Assembly (NCBI RefSeq): GCF_040954645.1
Contig: NC_092811.1
Coordinates: forward strand, 83,833,063 to 83,897,062
Reading direction: 5' to 3'
Length of the DNA stretch: 64,000 nucleotides
DNA from: Diabrotica undecimpunctata
Lineage: Eukaryota; Arthropoda; Insecta; Coleoptera; Chrysomelidae
Positions 1 through 63,587 of this stretch are shown here, in pieces (position 1 is the first letter of the stretch; every line of letters begins with the position of its first letter). Made by a program: the position numbers and the translations under genes. Below the pieces are notes generated by a model, which ran no database searches, was not told the DNA's origin, and saw only the letters and a program-made list of their open reading frames with translations.

Positions 1-720
1 CAAACTTCTTAAAAATTATTTTTTGTGTATTTATTTCTGTTCTTTTGAATGGCAGGGTTAGATTCTCATTTTCGCTCCAGAAAATTCTCAAAATAAAAAA
101 AAACAGTTATTTGATATTTTCCCCATGTTTTAAGCACATAACCTCATTTAAATGTGACAAAGAACGATTTTTTACCCATTATTTGAGAACCTCAACTAAA
201 TGTGACATAACACGATTTTTTGTTCTCCCCTTTATTTGAGTGGTGATTATCATTTAAATGTTTTCATGCCCAAAAACACTGATTTTTTTTAGATTTTTTA
301 ATCAAAATTGAGCTCGGGAAAAATATTTAAATCTTTTAAAAAATTTTTCGTTTATGTAGGTAATTTTTGGCAAATTTCTTTTAGACGCAAATATGCTCAA
401 ACCCTCTTTTTTAAAATTTTTTTTCTATGTTTTAAGCACACTACCTCATTTAAATGCGACAAATAACGATTCTTTCTCCCCCCTTTAGTCGAGTGGTGAT
501 TATTATATAAATATTTTCGTGCCCAAAAATACACTGTTATTTTTAGTTTTTTTTTTTGATCAAAATTGAGCTATGGAAAAATATCTGAATTTTTCCAAGA
601 ATTTTTAGGTTATGTAGGTAATTTTTGGCAAACTTCTAAATCATTATTATTCATGTATTTTTATCCGTTCTTTTGACTGACGGGGTTAGGTTTTCCATTC
701 TCCATAGGGAGTCTTTGAAT
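1..720. repeat. Degenerate tandem repeat, about two and a half units
   Basis: The same blocks recur in order: a block beginning CAAACTTCT near 1, 371 and 629, a block reading TTTTAAGCACA near 130 and 429, and GAGTGGTGAT at 238 and 491. The basic spacing is about 253-258 bp; the first unit also has an internal 46-bp duplication of the CTCATTTAAATGTGAC block. A related block lies in opposite orientation near 1089-1143. I cannot assign it to a known family. Confidence 0.6.
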
Positions 721-1479
721 ATTTTCAACAATTTTAATAAAAAAGTTATCAAAACTAGTCATAATTTGTTATTTTGAGTTAAACTTTTTATATCGAATCT
801 AAAAAAGATAATAAAATTACTTTATTTAATTTTAAAAATATTATTTAAAATTGAAAAAACTTGAAATGTGGTATGAAGGTTCTGCTAGTCTACAGTACCG
901 CCTACTGTTCAACTTTTGTATTAATACTTTGTAATAAATTATTAACTTTAAGGTGATTTTCAATTACCCTAACTTAATTAATAAATGTAAAAAATGTAAT
1001 ATAAAAATGATAATTTCGACTGAGAAATTGGAAGACGAAGAAATTTCTTCGTCTTCTTCTGAAAAACGTATTTAGCCATATGTAGTTAAGGTTATGTGCT
1101 TAAAACTTGGGGAAACATAAAAAAAGACGATTTGTCATATTTTGAACATATCTAGCCCAACCCCAAACAAAAATCCAGTCGAATTCAGATTTTACTATCT
1201 TATCCCGCTATAGCCTTTGGAATCTACATAAAAATATAAAAATACCTAAGTTTAGAAATATTATTGAAACAACGCTGGAAGTATATCGCTTTAGTCTTTA
1301 ATTTAATAGTGGTCTCATGAGATTTGTTGCAAGATTGTTAGTATGCTTTTCAAGCCGCAGGGCGGTTTTTGGGAGCAATTGGTGCTCTCTTATTTTTAAC
1401 AGTCTTTACTTAAAAGTCATGTAGAGATAGTGTCATCTTTTACCTAGTAACAGTAGAGTCTGCTAAGCTTAAGGCACAG
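721..1479. other. AT-rich non-coding stretch with a 26-bp perfect palindrome
   Basis: No coding signal is visible. Positions 1031-1056 form a perfect palindrome with GAAGACGAAGAAA arms. Positions 1089-1143 are an inverted relative of the tandem repeat at the start of the window, so this stretch is probably part of the same decayed repeat. Confidence 0.4.
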
Positions 1480-2085
1480 TTGGTTTCTTTTTATAAATAT
1501 ATTATGCTTCTTCTATGTTAACCGCCTGTCAAGGTGCATATTCAGGTATTTGACATGATCTTTTTCTTGTTACTCTTGGTTATTTAAAGACACTAGTGGG
1601 CGTATGTTATTTCTATTAGTGAATGTTAAATGGATTGACTTGTTCTCGTTTACTTTGATTCTCCAATATCTCAGTTAAATTTGGATATTGTTAAGATTTA
1701 CCAGTAGTAGCTGGGAAGCAACATTAGGGTTTGGGTGAGAGGTTACAATTGCTTTGTTATCTGCGTAAGTTGTTATGATGATATCGTTTCTTGTAGGTTG
1801 ATCAACTGCAAATGTCAGGTAGAGAAGAGATACCACCCTGTGAAAACTTTGCTTTGATTGGAGTTAGACTTACGTACTGATCGTAATATCATACTAGGGA
1901 ATGCCGGTCATGTAGGTAAGACTTGGGGATTAAGAAATAATTTAAGGTAAGGACTTTTCTGCTGTTAAATATTGGACCATTGTGAGAATTCTATCAAAGG
2001 CTTGAGCAATATCCAGAAAGGCTGCTGAACAGTATTTCCTTTCTTCTAAAACTTCATGAATAAAATTCTCGTCTCAGTCTCATTC
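1480..2085 (-). pseudogene. Decayed Jockey-type LINE reverse transcriptase fragment
   Basis: Read on the minus strand with several stops and shifts, the sequence gives recognisable Jockey-clade pieces in order. An RT block resembling YCSAAFLDIAQAFDRI (motif A, near 2045) is followed by YADNKAIVTSHP (motif C, normally YADD, near 1760), then KVNENKS and VKYLNMHLDRRLT near 1520. The order and spacing match the palm and thumb of a Jockey RT. The YADD motif is changed to YADN and stops are frequent, so it is dead. It is close in sequence to the + strand LINE at 3.2-6.2 kb, probably the same family. Confidence 0.6.
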
Positions 2086-2619
2086 TAACCTTCAAACAAA
2101 CAGCAAACAAGTATCAAAGAAATAATTAGTACAGTAATTACTTCATCATTCTTATCATATAGTAATTAATTATACTTTAGAAAATTTAAATACAATAATT
2201 GAAAAAAGTGTTTGTTTGTATTTGTGTTAAATCTTGAAGTAATTCACCAGTAATAAACTAAACAATACTATAAATTTGGGTATAAGTAGGGGAACCAGGA
2301 TCAAAATGTATGTATTAAATTTAATATTTATTACATAGAATTTAGATTGGACAGAAATGTATAACACCTGTCCACAACAACAGCCAGGAAATATTCAATA
2401 TGCGCTCAGCATGCTTCAACCAACTTAGTTCTTAACTATATTTTCCACAACAAAATATACAGCCAGCGCCATGTTTCGTTCAACTAATTCCAAACACGTT
2501 AACACCACAGGCCCAGAGAGAATCACAACCAATAACATGTCAACATTATTACCCCCATAACCCTCTAAGCCAAACTATATAACAAGCATCATCGCAAAGT
2601 TCTCAGATGCAGCACTCAT
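2086..2619. other. No gene seen
   Basis: AT-rich DNA without a readable frame or recognised repeat. Confidence 0.4.
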
Positions 2620-3120
2620 GTGATTGAAACTGTGAAGAGAGAGTGGAAACAACGGATGATGAAACAATGGCACACAGCCCCTACCCGGAAGAAAAAACGA
2701 AGTCCAGGAAATCCAATAAGAAACTTACGTCAAAAAGCATTATCTGATTTTGTTCAGAAAACCACCTGTTGTCAAATGACAACAGGTGAACACGGAGAAT
2801 TCTAGAGTAAAGGCCAAGGACGACAACAAAAAGCGTGGGAAGACCTAAAAAAAGATGGGTAGATGACATAAGAGCAGTGGCAGGCAAACAGTGAATTAGA
2901 TTGGCACAAGATAGAAAAAGATGGAAGCAATTGGGAGAGACCTACATTCAGGAGTGGATGGAAAATGGTTGACAAATAGAGTTCAGAAAACAAATCTTCG
3001 TAACCGATTTCAAGCACTTAACAAAAAGAGAACTTGCAAACCGAACGGACAAGCAACAAAATTAATGACACGGACTATAAACTCCACCAATCTTTGTCCT
3101 CAATATACTAGATGTGAATA
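2620..3120 (+). pseudogene. C-terminal scrap of a LINE polyprotein
   Basis: Positions 2842-2977 read GRPKKRWVDDI, then AQDRKRWKQLGE and QEWMENG, with one stop between. This arrangement (GRP..RW.DD...A.DR..W..L.E) is the usual carboxy terminus of insect RTE/Jockey-like LINE ORF2 proteins. No RT domain precedes it, so it is a 5'-truncated relic. A 12-bp-arm palindrome (2763-2788, CACCTGTTGTCA arms) sits just upstream. Confidence 0.5.
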
Positions 3121-3199
3121 AGTGTGCAACCGTAATAAACTCTATTGGTAAAGATGGCTGTAGTTGTAAAATAATTGGAGATCAAATTAAAATTTTACT

Positions 3200-6180
3200 G
3201 AATAAAAAAGCCACTAATTAGGTATAATAAAAATATTAGCACAGTTTAATTTCACACTTATCAACCCAAGCAAGAGCGTAGTTATAGAGTGGTCCCCAAA
3301 AATATACACTATTCGATTAATAAACCTACGCTTTATAGTCACGCAAAATCCTTTCGTAACAGACTGTCTCAATGTGTCAGATGCGACAAGAGTCATCTTT
3401 CTAAAAATTGTATGAAAGATAAACAAACCCCACCAACTTGCGCACTATGTAAAGGAAGTCTTCCTGAAAATTACAACGGGTGCATTACCTACAAGGAACA
3501 CTAAAAACGCAAATTTCCAGCCCTAAGAGAAAAACAATTGCTTGCGAATAGTCAACACCAACTAGGACAACCAAATTGAACATACACACAGGTAACTCAG
3601 AGAATACCAGCAACTCACGACACAAAACATGCAGACTCAAACTACGCAGATTCAGCCAAATAATCAGACTGATATGTACACAATTATAAATAAACTAGAA
3701 AGCATACTACTAGATTAGCAGATAGATTAGATGATTTATCAAGCTGCCTTGCTATTATATACTTAAACTGAAAATATGGAATGTCATCGATATAGCTCAA
3801 CACAGCCAATAGTTAAAACATTTTTAATTACAAATAAAATTGATATAATTCTTATTTCCGAAACGCACTTTACAGATATAAGTTATAGAAAAATGCCAAA
3901 CTATAAATTATATACCACAAATCACCCTGATGAAACTACACACAGAGGTACCGCCGTAAAAAGCAGTATAAAACATTACGAACTGCAGGCAACTAAAATA
4001 CCGCACCTGCAGGCCACAACCATGGTAATTTAAGACTGGAGTGGGCACTATATCATCATTATACTAATTTCCCCAGCACACAATACAAATCATTTGGATC
4101 AAAGTTCCAAGCCGGTGGTGATTACAATTCGAAACATCTTTTTTGGGACTCTAGATTGATGAATCCACGTGGCAGAAAACTACTTCAGGCAATTAATATT
4201 AATAACCTTAAAAGTTATTGTACAGGTTAACCTACATATTGGCCAACAGATAAAAGAAAACTCCCAGATCTCCTTGATTTCTGTATAACCAAAGGTATAG
4301 CAGATAATCACCTAACAACTAAACCATGATTCGACTAAACATCCGATCACTCGCCAGTATTTCTCACCTAATCTTCCGAAATAATTTATTTACCTAGATC
4401 CCCTACGCTTATTCATTAAAAACCAATTGGACTTTATTTACTAATAGCTTAAACATAAACTTATGTCTAAAGACAAAAAGTGATCTACACAGCTGTAGAT
4501 TATCTCACCACATGTATAAAGCAAGCGTGCTGGGAATCCACCCCACCACCCAATAATAAATCTAACGAAGAGTTCTATCCCGAGGCCATTACACAAAAAA
4601 TTGGAGAAAAGAGAACACTTAGATAGACATATCAAAACAATCGAACACCGACCAATAAAGCTGAATTTAACAAAGAATCAAGCACCAAAAGATCTAAAAA
4701 AAAATGTGATCTAAAAAATATAATTGGAAGGCTAAGGGAAAATTGTTATGACTACAACAACATATACCACTCATCAAAACGTGTTTCTCCAATACCTTGA
4801 AACGACTTTTTCTCCATTTCCATGTGAGTTACTACCACAAGAAGAGAAAAATATACATAGAGATTTGGACTGCCCATACCAGATATTTCTGCCTATTAAA
4901 CCTTGTAGAAAAACCGAAAATTGACGCAATATTTAATACTATAAAAAGAAAGCTTCTGTTTATAAGCTGATTAGTAGATTTGTCTTGTGTCAATTACCAC
5001 AAAATATGATCCTCTTATTAACACGAATCTACAATGCGGTATTAAGATTAGGATATGTTCCATCACAATGAAAAGTGGCTCAAGTTATTTTAATCCATAA
5101 AACAGGCAATCCTTTAGAATCCATAAGTTCATATAGATCCATTAGTTTACTAGCAATTCTTGCTAAAATTCTTGAGAAACCAGTAATAAAGAAATTTAAT
5201 TTTTGCTTAGAAAAAAACTGTTTATTTCCTGACTACCAATTTGGTTTTCGACAAAAACACGCTACAGTTGTGCTACAGTTGTACACGCACAGAGTTGTTA
5301 ACATCATAAACTACGATTTGGAGGAAAAGCGCTAATGCTCTGCAGTCTTCTTGGACATCACACAAGCTTCTGATAAAGTATGTCATACAGGTTTGCTGTA
5401 TAAAATTAAACAACAACTAGACAGATATTTCCAGATAAAATACTGTACGGTAGTAACAGCATTCAGACCTATAAACTCCGGCGTATCTCAAGGTAGTGTG
5501 CTTGGTCCACTCTTATATCTATTGTACACGGTCAACCTACCCACTTCTGATCAGCATTCCTTGGCAACATTTGCTGATTACAGCAAATGTACAGAGAAGC
5601 GTATAGAAGATTACAAATCGACTTAAACACTATTCAGATGTGGTTAAGAAAATTGCGAATCAGGGTTAATGAAAGTAAATCAAACCATGTAACTTTTACA
5701 ACTAAACGTCTGAGATGCCCACCTGTACAACTAAACAACCAAGATATACCGTAATTGGATAGTGCAAAATACCTCGGCATTCATCTTGATAGACGACTTA
5801 CTTGAAGAATCCACATCTTCAATAAACGAAAACAACTTGGATTAAAATTAAGACAACTTTACTGGCTACTTGAAAGAAGATCTGAACTATCATTAGAAAA
5901 TAAATTATTAGTGTATAAAGTAATTCTAAAATTCATCTGGACCTATAGCATTTAACCCTGGGGGCGTGCCAGCGAATTCAATATTGAAATCCTGCAGAGA
6001 TTCCAATCGAAGGTCCTTACGCAGATTGTTAATGCACCATACTACGTCCCTCATGAAGTAATACATCATGATCTATTAGTGATGTGCGAGAAGAAATAAA
6101 AAAGTGTAGTGATACTTAGTGTAGAGAAGACTTACAAGACACAAACTTTTGGACTTACCAGATAGATTCCATACATAAAT
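3200..6180 (+). pseudogene. Decayed Jockey-type LINE: gag-like ORF1, endonuclease, RT
   Basis: Near 3360-3500 a cysteine-rich segment (CVRCDKSHLSKNC, then CALCKGSLPENYNGC) is the zinc-knuckle region of a Jockey gag-like ORF1. Positions 3776-4030 hold an endonuclease start with the ISETHF motif. Positions 5075-5626 hold the RT: SYRSISLLAILAKILEK, PDYQFGFRQKHAT, then motif A, GVSQGSVLGPLLYLLYT and FADYSK in place of FADD. Positions 5640-6090 continue as thumb and C-terminus, including a YLGIHLDRR-like block. There are many stops, and the catalytic FADD is altered. It is a nearly full-length but dead element. Confidence 0.65.
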
Positions 6181-6339
6181 TGTTTAGAACATAAAAATTT
6201 TTTTTAAATATTATCTTTAGTTAAATTTAATTGGGAAGCTACCAGTACTGACAGGTAATCTTCGCTCTTGCTACTTTTTCTGTTTGTATTAATTAATTTG
6301 ATTATTGTCCAAACAGGACATACTGCAATTCTTTAATTT

Positions 6340-6583
6340 AAAAAAAAGTATTTGTTTCGTGGTGGCATGTTATTGTATGAATCCAAACTGGTAGTTAGGT
6401 ATTGGTTGGCGTTCTGCAAGAATTAGTTGTAACCTATTCAACAAAAGTTTTTCAAAAACCTTGGACATCATCGGCAGTAGGCTAATAGGTCTATATGATT
6501 TAATATCTTCTGTAGGTTTACCTGGCTTAAGAATTGCAATAATTTGTGCCACTTTTCATTGGATGGGGTAATAGCCCGTTCTT
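6340..6583 (-). pseudogene. Jockey-type LINE RT, downstream half of a split copy
   Basis: Minus-strand translation gives VAQIIAILKPGKP, SYRPISLLPMMSKVFEKLL and PNYQFGFIQ, the finger region of a Jockey-type RT. Its upstream half is at 7789-8090. The two halves rejoin in the same frame when the RTE-like insertion between them, together with one target duplication, is removed. The RT ends at about 6340, before its catalytic motifs. Confidence 0.6.
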
Positions 6584-7788
6584 CTTCTTCTTCAAGTGCC
6601 GTCTCCATCAATGGAGGTTAGCGGTTATGGTGGCAAACGTTTGTCTATCTTCAGCTGTTCTTAAGAGTTCCTCAAATCCAAGTCCTGTCCAGTTTCTGAT
6701 ATTACGTAACCAGGACAATTTTTTTCTTCCAATTCCTCGCTTTCCTTCTATTTTGCCTTTTATTATCAACTGAGCGATGTAGTATTTCTCGTTGCGCAAC
6801 AAATGCCCTAAATAACTGGTTTTTCTTGTTTTGACTGTTCTCAATAGTTCTTTTTCTAAATTGAGTCTCGCTAGTACTTCTTCATTTGTTTTTCGTGCTG
6901 TCCAAGGAATTTTTAAAATTCTACGGTACACCCACATTTCAAATGCCTCTATTCTATTCAGGCTCTTTATTTTTAAAGTCCATGTTTCGACTCCGTAGAG
7001 AAGAACAGACCAGATAAAACATTTTACAAGTTTTAATCTCAATTTAATATTTATATGTGTATCGCAGAATAGAACGCGCATCTTAAAGAAACTATCCCTA
7101 GCTTGAGCAATTCTCGCTTTAATTTCTTGTTCTGGGTCCAGCTTGCAATTAATCCAACAGCCAAGGTATTTGTATTGGTTTACCTGTTCTAAAATATTCC
7201 CATTTATTTTTATAGGTAAGGGGATATTCTGTTTTCTTTGGATCACCATTACTTTTGTTTTTTTTTCGTTGATCTTCATTCCAAACTCTCGACAAGCATC
7301 CTTAAGGTGGTCTATAACCCTCTGTAAGTTTGTGTCTGTATCAGCCAGTAGGACAGTGTCATCTGCATATCTTATGCTAGATATTGGTTCTCCATTAATT
7401 TTTATTCCTGTGGAAAGGTTTTCCAAGGCTTGCTTGAATAGTAGTTCCGAGTAAAGATTGAACAGCATAGGGGACAGTATGCATCCTTGCCTTACTCCTT
7501 TATTTATACTAATATTTCTAGATGTATGATCGTCGATCCTAATCTTGGCACTCTGCCTCCAATATAAGTTCTTAATTAGTCGGAGATCTTTGCTATCCAA
7601 GTTGATGCTCTGCAAGGAATTTAACATTTTATTATGGTAACACTTCTGCAGCAGTACTTGTAATGAAAACAAGGCCTCTCTGGTCCCCATTCCGGCTCTG
7701 AATCCAAATTGATCGTATCCAACTTCTTTTTCACACCTTTTGTATACCCTATTGTGAAGTATTTTTAATAGAATTTTTTAATAGAATT
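6584..7788 (-). mobile_element. RTE-like LINE, 5'-truncated, inserted in a Jockey LINE
   Basis: A long open frame (6608-7690, 360 residues) carries RT motifs GVRQGCILSPMLFNLYSE and YADDTVLLA, a YKYLGCWIN block, LLYGVETWTL and the C-terminal GIGRKKLSWLRNIRNWTG. Upstream of the methionine the frame still reads DQFGFRAGMGTREA. The segment between LLQKCY and HNKML, which should hold motif A with its catalytic Asp (about two dozen residues), is missing, so the protein cannot be an active RT although the frame is otherwise open. The element ends in CTT-rich sequence on its 3' side. A 12-bp duplication TAGCCCGTTCTT flanks it (6572-6583 and 7789-7800). Confidence 0.75.
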
Positions 7789-8090
7789 TAGCCCGTTCTT
7801 AGGATTACATTAAATATCTGTGTCAAGTACAGAATTCCTTTTTTGGAGAGATCTTTGAGGATTTTGGCAGTAATCAGGTCGTATCCAGGAGACTCTTTAG
7901 AATTCAAGTCTGACTGTATATTCTGGCGAACTTATTTGGTAGTCACTTTTTCCAAAGGTAGTTCAAGTTGATACTTTGATTCTAAAAACTGTTAAGTCTC
8001 ACTTGTTATATGAAGATTGATCAAGATTATATCAAAAAAATGCATACTGGACATAAAGCACTGCATTTTGGAGGAAACTAGTTCTAAAAT
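7789..8090 (-). pseudogene. Jockey-type LINE, upstream half of a split copy
   Basis: Minus-strand reading gives YQLELPLEKVTTK, then PGYDLITAKILKDLSKKG and YLTQIFNVILRTGYYP, the segment just before the RT in Jockey-type ORF2. Across the insertion site it continues as IQ-stop-KVAQII at 6.58 kb. Two stops are visible. DNA from here to the first PMCA coding exon shows no further gene. Confidence 0.55.
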
Positions 8091-8561
8091 ATAAATTTTA
8101 AGAAAATCAACATACATGATATTTAACACAACACAAAACTTAATAGTCCAAATGCCGATAACCTTCCCCATAATGAGTTATTCATAGGACAATATCTTAT
8201 CGAAAACCTTTTTCTTAAGTAATTGCGGCAAATCTTCTAATTTCTACTACATATAGAAATGAGATAAAAAAAAACGAAATCAAATAAAAACGAAAAACTG
8301 TTATTTATTATATTATTATAAGACAATAGACCTAGCTTTGCAGTACGCTCACCACATCGATGTATATATATTATAGGTTAGCCAGTTAATCAAACTGTCA
8401 TAAATTACAGTTACTCGCACATTGTCTGCTTAAGCAAAGCAGGCTTAAGCCGGCTTTCGGTAATCTAACCTAAAAATGTGTAATGACAATATTGACAATG
8501 AAGCATTTACTTACATTTTTCATTAAAGAATTTTACATTTTTGTAAATATTAAAGTAAAAC
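8091..8561. other. Presumed 5' flank or 5' UTR of the PMCA gene
   Basis: No coding signal. The last 60 bases before the ATG at 8562 are AT-rich and could be 5' UTR, but I could not fix an upstream splice acceptor or promoter. Confidence 0.3.
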
Positions 8562-60489
<51,928 letters not shown>

Positions 60490-61300
60490 GTAGGTATCTA
60501 ATTTTAAGTTTTTATAAAAAAATATTAAGTTGTAAAGTCCTTCAAATTGACTGCATAATGATGATGGAAAAAATATATATGAATTAAAAACACTGATGTG
60601 ATTTTGTACACACTTATGACAAATGAAAGGATGGAATAGAAAAGTATTTTTGAAATGTGTAAAATTTTATTAATTCATAGCTAAGCTCTTTCGGATTACA
60701 AAACCATCCTACTATGTATAGAGCTATGCTATAATAGAGTACTAATATAAGTAACTAATTTAAGTGTTACAATGTTTAACTTACGTCAAGTTAAAAAGTA
60801 CTATAGATTGTCTCAAAGTGACTAGTCTGTACAGGGTAAATACACAACATCGATGCCATACTTCTTTGCAAACTTGTATTAAAATAAACGTCACTTCTTA
60901 CTACTTAGCTTAATCCATCTTTTGTGTTGAGGGTAGCTTAAGTACTAATGCCCACTAACGACCCTGCCTGACTTCCTTCTGTCAGTAGTTTTCAAACATA
61001 AATAATATTTGCTACAAGATACTTTGGTTAAATTAAAATAAAATATAAATTAAGAAATGCTTTTTATTTATGTCACACAAGCAGTTTGGTTTTAATTCTA
61101 CAGTATGTGCTAGCGATACAAACCATTTGTTTATAGATTTAAATAAAATCGAATAAAATAAAATCAAAATGTAGGCAGTAACAAAACGTAGAAATATCCG
61201 AAAATAAAACTAATAAATAAGTTGAAAATAAAAGAAGTCATTGTATTTAATTTCGTGTGTAAGTAATCGTAATTTTACACCATTATATTTAGTTCCTTTT
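60490..61300. other. PMCA intron 7, no gene recognised
   Basis: AT-rich. About 60660-60710 contains CTTTCGGATTAC...ATCCTACTA, which faintly recalls a PLE end, but the hammerhead core is absent. Confidence 0.35.
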
Positions 61301-62385
61301 TTTGTCAATCGCTGTCACATTTAGTTTCTGCTTCACTATCATCATCATCATTATTATCGTCACTGTCATCACTATCTCCGTTATTTATATTTATAATAAT
61401 TGGTTTGATCATCCAACAAATTGTCAATTTCCCACATTTTTTTTTCTGTTGCTATTACGTGGTTTAAGTAGTTTTTCCATTTCTCTGGCGTAATGACTTG
61501 GTACGCTGCTGTAGTTAAATTTCGCATTTCAGCTTCTTTAAAACTCGCGTTGCGTCCAGGTATATACCGTTTCACTTTACTCCAAACCATTTCGATGGGA
61601 TTGAGTTCACAGAGATAGGGTAGGAGCATCAAAATCGTCACATTGTGCTTTTTGGCAATATCTTCTTTTAAGTACCTGTCGTATTTTGCTTTGAAAGCCT
61701 TGACTACATCAAGTAACTCGCATTTTAGGTAGTCTTCTTTAAAAAATAGGTGCTTTGATAGAAGCCATTCTTGAATATCTTTTTTTAGTGTTGAACTGTT
61801 GGGAATTTGTTCTGACTTTCTGCTGTGGTAGAAGGCATTGTCCATTACCACAACAGTTTTTTCTGGCAAATTTAGCATTAAGTTATTTTCGAACCAATCT
61901 TCCATCCATTTCGTCGTGGTAGTGCTGAGTACTTTTCTTTGCCAAAAACGTGCTTCTGCTCTATCAACAAATCCACTGGTAGATCCTGCGTGCAATAAAA
62001 CGAATCGTGCACCACGAGCTGTTGAAGCTTTTAATCCTGTTGTCAGACCACGAACAAAAGCATCGTGATGAGATGTCATTGTTTTATCAACCCATTCTTT
62101 TTTCACATTGTGCCCAATATTTACCAATGATTCATCCAAATACACTACGTTGTATCCTTCTGCACGGTATTTACGAATTGCGCGTAAATTACGATGATGC
62201 TACGAGATGATTTTTGGTTTTTCAATCAAAATTAAATTTCTGCTATGTTTTATAAACACAAAATTCATATCACTCGGTAAGCGATGTAACCTGGCCCGTG
62301 AAAAGTTGGGCAAAGTTTCTTCGACATTTACAACAGCTAATATGGTGTTTATTGTTAGTGGTATGTTGTATGTTGTTAGTGTCAC
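61300..62385 (-). mobile_element. IS630/Tc1-superfamily transposase, nearly intact
   Basis: The minus strand is open from 62385 to 61381 apart from one TAG (62200-62202). It carries NFSRARLHRLPSDMNFVFIK, LILIEKPKIIS-stop-HHRNLRAIRKYR, NVVYLDESLVN (first Asp), LLHAGSTSGFVDRAEARFW, VVVMDNAFYHSRKSEQIPNS (second Asp) and LPYLCELNPIEMVWSKVKRY (Glu), so all three catalytic acids are present. Near 61380 a one-base shift moves into a frame with an acidic tail (GDSDDSDDNNDDDDSEAE), which is probably the true C-terminus, ending near 61307. Only a stop and a frameshift separate it from an open gene, the best-preserved transposase in the window. N-terminal HTH and element ends were not identified. Confidence 0.75.
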
Positions 62386-62439
62386 GAAAAAATTGATGAA
62401 CTATTTTACGAATTTGGTCCCCTACACATTGTTGTGTCC

Positions 62440-62720
62440 TCTACTGGTGATTTGCTATTTTATAATTTTTTTAACGCTTTCTTTACCTCTTTCTCCTCGA
62501 TATTTATTTCTTCGTTTGTCGTCACTTCTGGTGCTGGTGCTTCACTATCGTCACCTTGTTTAACTAAAGTATTCTTTTCATTTCTGATTCGTTTATAGCG
62601 GTTATATGCCTGTTGTATTTGTTATGTTCTGTATTGTAAAAAGGCTTTTTTATTTTCTTCACAATTTGTCTTCACTTCCTCTTTAAACCAGAAAGAATGT
62701 TTACTCATTTTGGGAAATTG
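62440..62720 (-). pseudogene. RTE-like LINE fragment before the RT
   Basis: The minus strand reads WFKEEVKTNCEENKKAFLQY (about 62690-62640) and, after a gap, EEKEVKKALKKL with KSPVEDTTMCRGPNS (about 62500-62410). These match the spacer between endonuclease and RT of the family at 39-40.5 kb. Confidence 0.55.
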
Positions 62721-62769
62721 TCTTGTGGTCTTTGGCTGGTATAGATGTCTACACTTACACTCCTACTCC

Positions 62770-62938
62770 TGCTTTCACTGCCCAGTCCTCAGTCACTGAA
62801 CACTGAGAAGTAGGCTGATTGAGACCTCAGTGCCGTTTGAGGTTCGTGTATTTCTACAGAACAAGATACTGGTATGTCACGAGTGAGGAGATTAGGCAGA
62901 TTGAGACCCCGAACTCTAACGGAACCATATTACTCTTG

Positions 62939-62939
<1 letters not shown>
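62770..62939 (+). pseudogene. PLE-3 family 3' end fragment, cut inside its hammerhead-like motif
   Basis: Sequence with GAGACCTCAGTGCCG, ACTGGTATGTCACGAGTGAG and GGCAGATTGAGACCCCGAA matches the PLE-3 C-terminal/3' end near 25510-25640 on the other strand. It stops at CTTGATAAT, exactly within the hammerhead-like core, and is followed at once by (TA)n. Confidence 0.75.

Positions 62940-63010
<71 letters not shown>
62940..63010. repeat. (TA)n microsatellite
   Basis: About 71 bp of TA repeats joining the PLE-3 tail to an unrelated RT fragment. A frame crossing it fuses the two but is not a gene. Confidence 0.97.
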
Positions 63011-63014
<4 letters not shown>

Positions 63015-63240
63015 ATCAAGGTGTACCGCAAGGTTCCGTATTGGGACCCTTAATATTTCTTTTATATGTCAATAATTTGATAAATTTTTTAACTGCAGAC
63101 CATACAGTTCTTTATGCAGATGATTTAACAATTGTAGTTGACGAGTCAACTGAAGTCGAACTCATTTCAAAAATGAACTTAGTAGCACAGGAATTTACAA
63201 CCTGGGTCCTGATTCTATTTCATTTCGATGTCGAAATTTA
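63011..63240 (+). pseudogene. LINE reverse transcriptase fragment (palm)
   Basis: Reads FDQGVPQGSVLGPLIFLLYV, then LYADDLTIVVDESTEVEL and FTTWV before a stop. GVPQGSVLGPL and YADD are RT motifs B and C, both intact. It is a short fragment of a Jockey/CR1-type LINE, truncated on both sides. Confidence 0.7.
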
Positions 63241-63587
63241 AAAGCGACGACGCCATGACAGTCGCAATCGCTAGCGATTCTCATTCATTTCGATTGTAGT
63301 TAAAACTGGGGATATTTACTTTATCATTTTGACACTGCTGAAAATTTGGGTTGGCCCTGTTGTTTATTGGCTGTGGCTGCACGCTGCACTACGCTTGTTG
63401 AATGTTTGTTTTGTTTACGTTACGTGAACGTCTTTTTTTCTTGTTTGAGTTGTTAAATCATAAATAGTGGTCATTCTCAATTATATTTTGAATTGAAAGA
63501 AAAGATGACAAGAAAAAAAGGCGATGTGGGAGATCCTTAAGTTATAACCACTAAGATTTGACTTAGTGGTTATATTCTAATATATTT
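63241..63587. other. No gene seen; hairpin at 63544-63573
   Basis: A perfect 12-bp-arm hairpin (ATAACCACTAAG / CTTAGTGGTTAT, 6-nt loop) lies just past the HARBI1-like frame end. Near 63505 MTRKKGDVGDP could be a tiny ORF, not assignable. Confidence 0.35.

Noticed and set aside
60590..60740. Possible hammerhead-like motif in intron 7
   Set aside because: A short stem and GAAA are present on the minus strand, but the CUGANGA box is not recognisable.
62819..63241. A 140-codon frame looking like an RT with an unusual N-terminus
   Set aside because: It is a chance fusion of a PLE-3 tail, a TA tract and a LINE RT fragment.
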